The translations under genes were made by a program, and so were the position numbers. This document shows positions 9,472 through 17,501 of a DNA stretch of 64,000 nt, piece after piece; the first letter of the stretch is position 1; the number at the start of each line of letters is the position of its first letter. The notes under the pieces were generated by a model, which was not told where the DNA came from, did not search any database, and worked only from the letters and a program-made list of their open reading frames with translations. Source of the DNA: Rhizobium leguminosarum bv. viciae USDA 2370 (GTDB lineage Bacteria; Pseudomonadota; Alphaproteobacteria; Rhizobiales; Rhizobiaceae); assembly GCF_002008365.1 (NCBI RefSeq), contig NZ_MRDL01000039.1, forward strand, positions 62,383 to 126,382. Direction: 5' to 3'.

Positions 9472-11506
9472 TCTCAGCGGACGCTGATACGCCTAACTCC
9501 GCGACGTCCGTCGATCGAAAATCCGGGGCGATAGGAGGAGCATCGATGAAGCGCTGTCCAAATGGCTCTTCGATGCAGCCTCGCTCCCGCAGCATGACCG
9601 AATAGTCAAATCGCTTCCCGGTCAAAGCCGAGCGCACCGCAAGCCCGATTGCCTGACCGATCACAGGAGGAACCGCATTTCCGACCTGGCGTGCGGTCGA
9701 ATCCTTACCGCCCACGAAGTCCCAGTAATCCGGGAAGCCCTGAAGCCGGGCACGCATCCGAAGCGTAAGTTGAGGCAGGAACCCTGCGCCGCACTTGTCA
9801 GCTTCCTCCTGTGTCGGCGCGGCGTCGGCGACGGTGGCGATGTCGATGCCCTTCTTTGCCCACCGCGCGGCTTCCTTCTCTCGAGAGCCTCCCTTTCGCC
9901 CGACCACTGTCGAGGCCAGCGCGCCTCGTAGTTCGATGCCGTTGCGAACGACCAAATGGTTGCGGCGCGCTTCCGCCCAATCCTTGGCGCCCGTCCAGCC
10001 GTTGGCGGCCATGAGGTCTCCGAGGACATCGCCCAGGTTCGAGCGCCAGTGAGGGAACGTCGGTGGAGCGCGGAAGGCGCTCATGGCCCCCTGACGCAAT
10101 CCCACGAAGAGCATCCGGGTCCGTTCTTGGGCCACGCCGTAGTCTTCCGCTTCCATGCGAACGATTTGAACGGCGTAGCCAGATTTCTTCAACTGTTTGA
10201 GGAAGTTGCCAAGATGGTCTGCGTGTCTAGCATTCAGGAGCCCGACCACGTTCTCGAAGACGAATGCCCGAGGTAGCATCTCGCGCACCGCCCGCGCACA
10301 TTCGAGTAACAGATCCCTGGGGTCGTCCTTGCCGAGGCCTTTGCCATCTATGGAATAGCCCTGACAAGGCGGGCCTCCGACGAGGAGATCGACTCCCACA
10401 GACCTATAGGCCGTAAAGTCCACTTGGCGGATGTCGCCTTCGACCACGTTCCAGAGCGGCCGATTCAACCGCAGCGTCGCGACGGCATGCTTGTCGAACT
10501 CGAAGAGGGCGAGAGGATGATACCCTGCGTCTTCGAGGCCAAGAGACATTCCACCCGCACCTGCGCATAACTCGACGACGTTCAGCTTCTGGGTGGGAAG
10601 GCTAGTCAGCGGAGCCGGCTCTTCCGTCACGATGTCGAATATGTCGGGCGCGACGGTCGACGTGATCGGCTGGATGCACTCCTGGAAGTTGGTCGACCAT
10701 TGCGCTTCAAGGCTGGATCTGTCGAGCGCAAGCCCGAACTCGCCACCGAAGCGTCCTTTGGCCAGAGCGTCGATCGCGGCATTGGCGAGAGCCAGGTAGC
10801 GTTCGCTCGCGTGCATTGGCATCCTGAGAATGTCCGCGATAGGAATGTCATACGTGCCATAGGCAGAGATGAAGTTCGGAAGAAGAGCTGCTGCTGACGC
10901 TCGGATGTTCGCATGGGCGTCCGAGCGTTGCTCGTCGGTTATACTCTTCGGGCGGTATGCGTGGAGGAGGGCAAGGAGTTCCGTGGCAGCCTTGTCGACT
11001 ACGCGCACGTTATCGACCGCTCTTCGACGCGCCGCCTTCGACGAGCTCTGGAAGCCGGCCGTGGCATACTGCTCCGCGAACGTCTTTTTCCTATTCCGAA
11101 GATTGGCCCGGATGGCGGACACATCCCTCACACCCAATGTTGCGCCACCGGCAATCCGGGAAATGGCCTCGCTCCGCGCTTCGTCGTCCGATGCCGCCAA
11201 AGCTTTCAGGACTGGAAACTGGATGCGTGCTTCGCGAAGCAACTCCTCGGAGCTCTTCAAAGTCTTCGTCACCTTCACATATGTGCCTGCCTCGGCGACA
11301 TCCATTTCGCAGCCGGCATGAAGAAAGTGTACCACATCCTTCGGCGACAGATGCTCAAGCAGTCCTTCGACTTCGTGGGCCATCTTGAACAGGCGGTCGG
11401 ACATCTGCTGTTGAAGGCTCCGGATCGCCTTCTTCGCCTTGCTGAGGGCTTCGCTTCTCAAATCCTTCATCCGCAATGTCTCGCATGTGAAATTCCCACG
11501 TGTCAT
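9461..11506 (-). CDS. C5-cytosine DNA methyltransferase, long N-terminus
   Basis: 681 residues. The C-terminal ~370 residues are a complete DNA (cytosine-5) methyltransferase: motif I VVELCAGAGGMSLGLEDAGY (~310-329), motif IV GGPPCQGYS with catalytic Cys381, motif VI FVFENVVGL (~415-424), motif VIII QERTR (~460) and motif X RQVGNAVPP near the end. The target-recognition region lies between ~480 and 610. The first ~300 residues are helical, with a coiled-coil-like start (LSKAKKAIRSLQQQMSDRLF), and match no domain I know. The ATG at 11506 gives the longest frame; ATG at 11470 is an alternative, and neither has a strong ribosome site. No restriction endonuclease is adjacent. The divergent neighbour is an FRG-domain protein, so this may be a solitary or atypical defence methyltransferase. 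Confidence 0.88.
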   Translation of the reverse strand: MTRGNFTCETLRMKDLRSEALSKAKKAIRSLQQQMSDRLFKMAHEVEGLLEHLSPKDVVHFLHAGCEMDVAEAGTYVKVTKTLKSSEELLREARIQFPVLKALAASDDEARSEAISRIAGGATLGVRDVSAIRANLRNRKKTFAEQYATAGFQSSSKAARRRAVDNVRVVDKAATELLALLHAYRPKSITDEQRSDAHANIRASAAALLPNFISAYGTYDIPIADILRMPMHASERYLALANAAIDALAKGRFGGEFGLALDRSSLEAQWSTNFQECIQPITSTVAPDIFDIVTEEPAPLTSLPTQKLNVVELCAGAGGMSLGLEDAGYHPLALFEFDKHAVATLRLNRPLWNVVEGDIRQVDFTAYRSVGVDLLVGGPPCQGYSIDGKGLGKDDPRDLLLECARAVREMLPRAFVFENVVGLLNARHADHLGNFLKQLKKSGYAVQIVRMEAEDYGVAQERTRMLFVGLRQGAMSAFRAPPTFPHWRSNLGDVLGDLMAANGWTGAKDWAEARRNHLVVRNGIELRGALASTVVGRKGGSREKEAARWAKKGIDIATVADAAPTQEEADKCGAGFLPQLTLRMRARLQGFPDYWDFVGGKDSTARQVGNAVPPVIGQAIGLAVRSALTGKRFDYSVMLRERGCIEEPFGQRFIDAPPIAPDFRSTDVAELGVSASAEISA

Positions 11507-11648
11507 ATCGGGACATTCGTTGCCGAACCGGCAAGCGTGTCATTAAAATTGTTTACAACCTCAAATTATTGGCGGTCGTCCAAATCTCACGATTAGCGCT
11601 TATTGCGTCGCGTTTTTGCGGCGTCTACAACCGCGAGATCGAATAAGG

Positions 11649-13025
11649 ATGCGCGATTTGTACAACCTGCTGATGGCCGGCAACGACGACGACTGGGACG
11701 TGGATGTGGGGTCCGACCACGAAGCTACATTTCCGCTCTCCCGTTACCTTGAGTATACCGAGGATGAGGTCGAGCAGCGGTTGAAACCTATCGGGTCCGC
11801 CGTCGTATCGTTTCTCTCCGAGCTACCGACCGTGTTCATGAGCGAACTCCAGACCGGTCCGCAAAAGCGCCAGTTCGTCAGGATCCGTGTCGGTCGGGTC
11901 TGGGGCATCAGGATCGTCGGCAGGGACATCGCCTATCAGTTTCGCATCGATCAGAACTTCGGCGAGGTCGACGTCGCGAACCGCTCCCTCTTCGAGCAGC
12001 TATTTGACCTAGGGAACTGGGAGATCTCTCGAACGCACTGGGCGGTCAAGTCGGGGAACTTGGAGTTATCGTTGCGTGACGCTGGCCTTCTTGAGCCGGC
12101 CGCAGGTGACGCCGAGCCTCCGCCAGGCACTCCGCCGCCGGAGTCGCCCGATCTTCCGGAAGACGAGCCGGCGCTACCCATCATCACGAACCTTATCGAG
12201 TTCATGCAGCACGTGCTTGGCCTTCCATCCGAAGCTGACGAAGAGATCTTCTATCGGGGACATTCGGACCGGCGCTACAAGTTGATCCCGTCGCTCTTCC
12301 GAAAGAACGACGGCGGCGACTGGCGCTATCTTAGGAAGGAGGAGACCATCGTCCGGGAACTCCTTACAGCTCAGGCTACGGCCTTCTCGAGCGACGAGTA
12401 CATGTTGGACAAGCTCGTGAGGATGCAGCACTACGGGCTTCCTACGCGACTGCTCGACGTTACCTCGAATCCTTTGGTTGCCCTCTACTTCTGCTGCGCG
12501 GACGCTAAGGTGGACGCAGACGGTCACGAGGTCGACGGCGAAGTCATCGTGCTTTCAACGAAGACTCGCGAAGTCCGCTTCTTCGATTCCGACACCGTGA
12601 GCTGCATCGCAAACCTTGCTCTGATGACCGAGGCAGAGAAGGAGGCGCTGGACACGACCGCGAAGGCGAGGGCATTCAACAAGACCGACGAATGCAAGAA
12701 GCTCCTGCATTTCATCCGACGGGACAAGCCGTATTTCGAGGCTCGGATCGAGCCGACGGACCTCGAGAGGATCATGTTCGTCCGAGGGCGCAGCACGAAC
12801 GAAAGGATCACGTCTCAATCCGGCGCCTTCCTGCTGTTTGGGAAGGATTCAGTTCTGCCCGAGACCGGCTACAGCTCCCTTAACGTGCAGCGCATGACGA
12901 TAAGGAATAAGGGCGCGATCCTGCAGGACCTCGCCAAGCTCAATATCAAGTCGAGCACGATATACCCCGGCATCGAGAAGACGACGGCGGAAATTGCCAG
13001 GAAGCATGAGTTGTCGTTTCGCTGA
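11649..13025 (+). CDS. FRG-domain protein
   Basis: 458 residues. Residues ~1-145 are of unknown type, followed by a Pro/Glu-rich linker (EPPPGTPPPESPDLPEDEP, ~156-174). From ~178 an FRG domain follows, with the name-giving FYRGHSDRRYKLIPSLFR (201-218), then LVRMQHYGLPTRLLDVTSNP and ALYFCC. FRG domains are often found in phage-defence loci; their enzymatic activity is not well settled. ATG 11649 is chosen over TTG 11616 because AAGG precedes it and nothing supports the longer start. The gene diverges from the methyltransferase (142 bases apart) and runs into the HEPN-like gene on the other strand, 3 bases apart. The neighbours make a defence role likely, but this is inference. Confidence 0.85.
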   Translation: MRDLYNLLMAGNDDDWDVDVGSDHEATFPLSRYLEYTEDEVEQRLKPIGSAVVSFLSELPTVFMSELQTGPQKRQFVRIRVGRVWGIRIVGRDIAYQFRIDQNFGEVDVANRSLFEQLFDLGNWEISRTHWAVKSGNLELSLRDAGLLEPAAGDAEPPPGTPPPESPDLPEDEPALPIITNLIEFMQHVLGLPSEADEEIFYRGHSDRRYKLIPSLFRKNDGGDWRYLRKEETIVRELLTAQATAFSSDEYMLDKLVRMQHYGLPTRLLDVTSNPLVALYFCCADAKVDADGHEVDGEVIVLSTKTREVRFFDSDTVSCIANLALMTEAEKEALDTTAKARAFNKTDECKKLLHFIRRDKPYFEARIEPTDLERIMFVRGRSTNERITSQSGAFLLFGKDSVLPETGYSSLNVQRMTIRNKGAILQDLAKLNIKSSTIYPGIEKTTAEIARKHELSFR

Positions 13026-13028
13026 ACG

Positions 13029-13562
13029 CTAGGTATCGTCATCAGCGCTCCTTTCAAAAGCCGTCGGAAGATGGGAGTTAATCACGTCGTCGAACTCGCC
13101 CAGGGTTCGAAGAAGTCGCCGCCCGCCCGGATCCTCACCCATGAACGCGCAGATGCTGACGGCGACGTCGTACGGGGTAGGGTTCACGGCCTGGTCGGGG
13201 TTGATGAGTGTGCCGGCCGCGCTCAAGGCCGAGAATATCCGTTCGACTCCTTTGTGTTGATCTGCGTGAGCGACCGCGTTGCGCAGGTCGTTGTACCTGG
13301 TGAGCGCGTCGGCGAGCAGATCTCCATCTTCGGGTCGCCCACGCCATGCCGCATTGATGACCGAGATTTTGTGCTTGAACCCGAGCCCGCCACCTTGGAG
13401 GCGGTCCGGACGTGGAAGCATCCTCGCGATGAGATGGTCCATCTCGAGTTCGAGCGCGGCGTGATAGGTCAGCACTTCGACCACGAATGGGTCGAGTTCT
13501 CTTTCTCCGGCGCTGGTGAGCCTAAGGACGCCTTCAAGACTGTCGTAACCTACTTGCGCCAT
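13029..13562 (-). CDS. HEPN-like helical protein with RxxxxH motif
   Basis: 177 residues, all-helical in appearance. YNDLRNAVAHAD (residues 90-101) contains Arg94-x4-His99, the catalytic signature of HEPN ribonucleases, and its setting (an acidic helix, then LRNxVAH) is characteristic. An upstream helix (ALELEMDHLIARML) fits the first helix of a HEPN four-helix bundle. HEPN proteins are common toxins or effectors in defence and toxin-antitoxin systems, though non-catalytic members exist. The gene converges on the FRG gene with 3 bases between the stops and lies downstream of the pentapeptide/partner pair on the same strand, 112 bases away. Family call moderate; catalytic activity unproven. 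Confidence 0.7.
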   Translation of the reverse strand: MAQVGYDSLEGVLRLTSAGERELDPFVVEVLTYHAALELEMDHLIARMLPRPDRLQGGGLGFKHKISVINAAWRGRPEDGDLLADALTRYNDLRNAVAHADQHKGVERIFSALSAAGTLINPDQAVNPTPYDVAVSICAFMGEDPGGRRLLRTLGEFDDVINSHLPTAFERSADDDT

Positions 13563-13674
13563 CCGCCTCTCCCATTCCGGCTCCGCTGGTGGATGCTGAT
13601 TTTCTCAGGGAAAATTTTGCCTATTAGTCCCATCGGTTGGTATTAACTGTGAGCGCCTGATTACGGCCCTGTCA

Positions 13675-14742
13675 CTATGGTACCGAGACGGAAATTCCCG
13701 TCAGAGCGAGCCCTTCATAGAATTCCATGAGACGGATGGCGACGACCGCCTCCTTGCTCGGGTAGCCCAAGATTTCACAGAACGGTTTTGGTGCGCCAGA
13801 ACGATCAAGCGACTCCGATCTGACGCGACGGGTCACGGCACGCGTGACACTCTTGAACTCGTCGTCCGACAGTCTCGTATCAAAATCGAAAGTGTCGTTT
13901 GTGATAGGGTTCCGGACCATCATCGCATGCACCGGACTTAGCCTCGCAGCCAAGGCGGCGATGAAAGACTTCCTCATGACCGCACTACTCCTTCGCTTGA
14001 TCACCGCCGCCATCCGGGGAATATCCTGTGTTCGAATGTTCCGTGCGATAGCCGCCGCCGCGATCGTCTCGAACGCCTCCCCTCCGTCAAGAAGTTGCAT
14101 CAGAAACCGCAAACAATCGGAAGGCGCCGCTTCGTAAAGTTCATCTACGATATGAAGAGCCGAACTCAACACCTCGATCGGGCTGTGGCTCCCCTTCTTT
14201 AGCTCATCGCGCACGAACTGGAGAAATTGTCCGGCGGTCATCATTTTCGACATTGCCCTCATCGCCGTGCGCCGGATGAAGCTGTCCTTGCCCAGCGCGT
14301 AGAGAGCGGATGCAGTGGCAAGCTTGCTGGACGCCGGCAAATCTTGTCGCTTAAGTTCTCGCTCGAGGACTATGATCTGATCCGTCCAATAAGAACCCCT
14401 GAGGGCTTCATAGATTTCTATGTCCAAGCCTTTCTGGGCAAGGGGGGGAGTGAGGAAAGAGGCGCCGTCCAGCAAGGCGCTGTCCAAAATCGTGGTGCTA
14501 TCGATGGTGCATTCGCCGGAAACCTCCCGTAGGTCGGCGCCCGTGAAGTCGAAGCCTCGAAGATCGGCATCGCCGAGGTCCATGCCGCGGAAGTTCCCAT
14601 ATCTGAAGTCTACCTTGGGGTCGAAGCCCCCGATTTTCACGAGGTTTGCAAAGCTGGAATCGGCTGTTGTGGCCATCGTCTCGATCGCCGCGAGGTCTGC
14701 CGCCGACAGGTCGTCCGTCAGGAACACGCTACTCTTCATCAT
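13675..14742 (-). CDS. Pentapeptide-repeat/helical-repeat protein
   Basis: 355 residues. After a short N-terminus (residues 1-40) come a few pentapeptide-type repeats (GMDLGDADLRGFDFTGADLR, ~53-72), then ~260 residues of amphipathic helices with HEAT-like spacing (ALYALGKDSFIRRTAMRAMS; CLRFLMQLLDGGEAFETI). No catalytic motif is seen. GGAGAG precedes the ATG at 14742. The start overlaps the stop of the upstream gene by 14 bases, so the two are coupled. The architecture suggests a protein-binding scaffold; in this neighbourhood it may sense or regulate a defence complex (inference). Not matched to any named system. Confidence 0.7.
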   Translation of the reverse strand: MMKSSVFLTDDLSAADLAAIETMATTADSSFANLVKIGGFDPKVDFRYGNFRGMDLGDADLRGFDFTGADLREVSGECTIDSTTILDSALLDGASFLTPPLAQKGLDIEIYEALRGSYWTDQIIVLERELKRQDLPASSKLATASALYALGKDSFIRRTAMRAMSKMMTAGQFLQFVRDELKKGSHSPIEVLSSALHIVDELYEAAPSDCLRFLMQLLDGGEAFETIAAAAIARNIRTQDIPRMAAVIKRRSSAVMRKSFIAALAARLSPVHAMMVRNPITNDTFDFDTRLSDDEFKSVTRAVTRRVRSESLDRSGAPKPFCEILGYPSKEAVVAIRLMEFYEGLALTGISVSVP

Positions 14743-15517
14743 AGCTCTCCGACGAGGACAGGAGAATGCTCTCTGCCCTCGACGACGGGGACGCGCGTGA
14801 CAGGCTCTTCGCTATAAGCAGAGCGATCATCTTCTCACGATTCGTCTTCGGGAACTTCACAACCCGCGTATCCGTCACAAGGTTCACCTCGACGTCGCGT
14901 TTCCTGACATTGACCGAGACTGCAACGCCCCGACGGTTAGGCCTGCCTTGCGCAACCGTTGTCTCGCATAGGGTCTGCCCATGGAGAAACTTTCCGTGAA
15001 GCAATTCCTTCTCGGGATGAAGCTTCCAGCGATCTTCTCCGATAGCTTCGACGAATTGAAAGGATCGGGTCTCGACGCGGGAATCCGAGAGGGTGTAGCC
15101 AGCGGTTTGCTTACCGGACAACTGCCCCTTCGCGGATACCTCTACCCCGGCCTTGAGGGGCGAAAGACTTCCCTGGATCGTCGCCTCGACGGCGGCCGAA
15201 TCTTCGATGGCCCGGCTCAATGTCTCCATGACCGTGTGATCGACGCCGATCTTCGCAGGGAAAGCCATCTCGCCGTATTTCGAACCTTGATCGATCTCCA
15301 GTCCTTCTGCCTCAACCGAAACGAACGCTGTTTTAAGGCCGACCTCCACAACCGCCCCCTCAAGCTCAATCTCGTCGCAATAGATGCCCAGGTGGACGTT
15401 TATCGCGTGCCTGCCGTCTCCCTCCAGCCGTTCGACCATAGTGTGCAGATCGACGATCTTGCGAAACGCGTTCTTATTCTCAGTTCGGAATGACAAGTTG
15501 AGCGGCTCCGAATCCAT
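14729..15517 (-). CDS. Hypothetical protein coupled to pentapeptide protein
   Basis: 262 residues from ATG 15517 (270 from GTG 15541). Neither start has a convincing ribosome site; the GTG lies inside an 8-bp inverted repeat, which favours the ATG. The protein is mainly beta in appearance, with alternating polar and hydrophobic segments (INVHLGIYCDEIELEGAVVE; SVNVRKRDVEVNLVTDTRVV) and a central SGKQTAGYTLSDSRVETRSF. No signal peptide, membrane helix or known domain. It overlaps the pentapeptide protein gene by 14 bases, so they probably act together. Function unknown. Confidence 0.65.
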   Translation of the reverse strand: MDSEPLNLSFRTENKNAFRKIVDLHTMVERLEGDGRHAINVHLGIYCDEIELEGAVVEVGLKTAFVSVEAEGLEIDQGSKYGEMAFPAKIGVDHTVMETLSRAIEDSAAVEATIQGSLSPLKAGVEVSAKGQLSGKQTAGYTLSDSRVETRSFQFVEAIGEDRWKLHPEKELLHGKFLHGQTLCETTVAQGRPNRRGVAVSVNVRKRDVEVNLVTDTRVVKFPKTNREKMIALLIAKSLSRASPSSRAESILLSSSESYDEE

Positions 15518-15518
15518 G

Positions 15519-15543
15519 AAGTGCGACAGTTGTATTCGCACTT
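15519..15543 (-). promoter_or_regulatory. Perfect 8-bp inverted repeat at gene start
   Basis: AAGTGCGA (15519-15526) and TCGCACTT (15536-15543) are perfect inverted repeats separated by 9 bases. They lie immediately in front of the ATG at 15517. This could be a repressor operator or an mRNA hairpin controlling translation of the two-gene unit downstream. Confidence 0.4.
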
Positions 15544-15571
15544 TTAATGCTTTTGGAAAAGCAGCCGAATT

Positions 15572-16039
15572 TTAGGGGATGTGGGTTGTTAGAAGCATGG
15601 CGCGTCTTGGAACGAGACGCCGGCCTTCGCTCCGAACCGTGCCGCGCTCTACAAAGCAGGCGCGCGCTTGGTTCACATGTACGGCAGGATTCGTGTACAG
15701 CCTGCTTCCCTTCGACGTTGCCAACGCGAAGCTCGGGGCGGCGGGTCTCGGAGGCGAGCTGGAAATCGAGCCAAGCGTCGACCATACGCCAAGAGGACCT
15801 GCGATCATGAGGATGCCCACCAGCGCTTCGCTGAGCGGGTGAAGATACGTTTAGCGCATCCAGCGGCAGGCCAGTACGTCCCTAGGGACATGTCGGGCAA
15901 GTTTTCTAGATTCCGGAGCTTCAGGATCGCGAGCACGCACATGGACGAACCACTCCCTCTGCCGTTTCGTCGCTGGGGTGTCCGCCGTCCAGTTCGCTGC
16001 GATGGACATCAAGGCCGTCATCGCGAAGACGGCGACCAT
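15572..16039 (-). pseudogene. Possible broken small membrane-protein gene
   Basis: One minus-strand frame runs from ATG 16039 through a hydrophobic start (MVAVFAMTALMSIAANW), meets a single TAA at 15851-15853, and continues in the same frame through a second hydrophobic stretch (GILMIAGPLGVWSTLGS) to 15572. The two halves could be one two-helix protein interrupted by a stop, or two unrelated chance frames. No ribosome site is clear for either half. Apart from this the 560 bases between the two flanking genes hold nothing I can support. Confidence 0.2.
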
Positions 16040-16103
16040 GCGGGCGGTGTCCCTGTCCCTCTGTTAGATTGGCGTTTCGTGGCACGTGAATCCTGCAAAA
16101 GCG

Positions 16104-16865
16104 TCAAGGTTCGTCCGGCCGTTGGGAAAGTTCGACCTTCACGACCTCGCGGGCCGAACCCGACTGAAAGAAGGTCCTCGCTCCGTCGTCGTCGACCATC
16201 ATCATCGATAGGCATCCACCTGCACCCGCACCGGTATCGAGTGCGATCCTGCTTCGGCGAATCTCCGGCAGACCAGAGCTCGTCACCGTGTGACCGTGGA
16301 CAACCATCGCGCCGAAGTCGAAATCGTTGTCCAGGAAACCCGAGCGGATGGTGCGCAAATCCTTCGTAGTCTGCTGCTCGAAAGGGACGCCCGGCCGAAG
16401 GCCGGCATGGACGAAGACGTTGGCGCCGTCGTTGATCAGAGAAGCGGCCCGTCGCATCGCGTCTATGTGGTTCTGCCTCCGATGGAGAAGTTCCAGTAAG
16501 GACTCGTGAGCCTCCTCAATGCGGCCGTATCGCCCGCCGACGTTCAGTCCGTAGGACGCCGCGGCAGCCAGGCCGCCGTTCCTCATCCAGTGGTCGAAGA
16601 CGATCTCGCGCTTGTCTGGCCGGTCCAGGAAGAGGAGCATGAATTCCTCGTGGTTACCGAGGATCAGGCGGCTCTCCGGATTCTGGTTGAGTTCTCTCAC
16701 CACCATCTCCATCGCCTTCATGCTATCCGGACCGCGGTCGATGATGTCACCTAGGAAGATGACCCGGTAGCCGCAGCCATTCGGATCGTTTTCTTCGATA
16801 TGGGAAAGCAGCGCTTTCAATAGGTCGGCGCGGCCATGGACATCGCCTATGACATAGGTCTTCAA
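16104..16865 (-). CDS. PPP-type metallophosphoesterase
   Basis: 253 residues. The three metal-site signatures of PPP-family phosphatases are intact: GDVHG near residue 7, GDIIDRGPDS (~40-49) and GNHEEF (~68-73). The later HAGLRPG and VHGHT histidine motifs are also present. Bacterial relatives include the PrpA/PrpB and phage-lambda type serine/threonine phosphatases and the ApaH diadenosine-tetraphosphate hydrolases. The TTG at 16865 (giving L-KTYVIGDVHG) is chosen because GAGAGG lies just upstream and the catalytic motif begins at once; no ATG is available in this frame nearby. The open frame extends further upstream but without family sequence. Located among defence-type genes; substrate unknown. 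Confidence 0.88.
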   Translation of the reverse strand: MKTYVIGDVHGRADLLKALLSHIEENDPNGCGYRVIFLGDIIDRGPDSMKAMEMVVRELNQNPESRLILGNHEEFMLLFLDRPDKREIVFDHWMRNGGLAAAASYGLNVGGRYGRIEEAHESLLELLHRRQNHIDAMRRAASLINDGANVFVHAGLRPGVPFEQQTTKDLRTIRSGFLDNDFDFGAMVVHGHTVTSSGLPEIRRSRIALDTGAGAGGCLSMMMVDDDGARTFFQSGSAREVVKVELSQRPDEP

Positions 16866-17056
16866 AGGGCATCCTCTCGGTCTTGAGGGCAAGCAATAGC
16901 GCCGAAAAGTTTCCGGCGCGCGAATGTCGTGCCTCAAATTGAAACTGACTTGCTGGCATATTCGGTGACTTTTAATGAAACCACGGCGCTTTTCGCAACG
17001 AGTGTCAATTAAAGGTTGGCGGCACCGACCAAGCGAATTTGAGGGATACCGAAGCG

Positions 17057-17452
17057 ATGACAGACATGACCTCCAACCATGTGGAACCGATATCGCTGTC
17101 ACTCTTGGACGTCGCCGAAGAGTCGTTCGGTGTTCTCGTTGCAAAAGCAATGGAGGAGTTCGATGTTTCTTTCGGTCCCGGCAATCTCTGGCGATACGTA
17201 GCCACCTACGCCGAAGCTGGCGCAAGGCGGGACGTCGTGCTGAGCGGTCCCGGAAGTGACGACGGTTGGACATTGACGATCAACAGATACCGTGGAGAAG
17301 GTACGCAGTTCATCTGTGACGATGCGGAATGGAATTTCGGCATGAGGATCGGTGAGGGGCAACGTCTTTCGTACGAGCGCGCCGTCAGACGTGCCGTCCA
17401 ATGGTTGTCTACGGGCCTATTCGACGAACGCGATCTTGAAAAGGCTGCCTAG
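17057..17452 (+). CDS. Hypothetical protein
   Basis: 131 residues, not recognised. ATG 17057 is preferred over TTG 17039 because GAGGGA (17041-17046) lies ~10 bases before it. The protein is acidic and soluble-looking, with NLWRYVATYAEAGARRDVVL and a late helical segment (LSYERAVRRAVQWLSTGLFD). It stands alone, divergent from the phosphatase and convergent with the ParB-like gene. No partner or motif points to a role. Confidence 0.6.
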   Translation: MTDMTSNHVEPISLSLLDVAEESFGVLVAKAMEEFDVSFGPGNLWRYVATYAEAGARRDVVLSGPGSDDGWTLTINRYRGEGTQFICDDAEWNFGMRIGEGQRLSYERAVRRAVQWLSTGLFDERDLEKAA

Positions 17453-17501
17453 GAAGATAGGGCGATGGTGTCCGCGCCGGCGCTTCATGAATCTTTACCG
17501 C

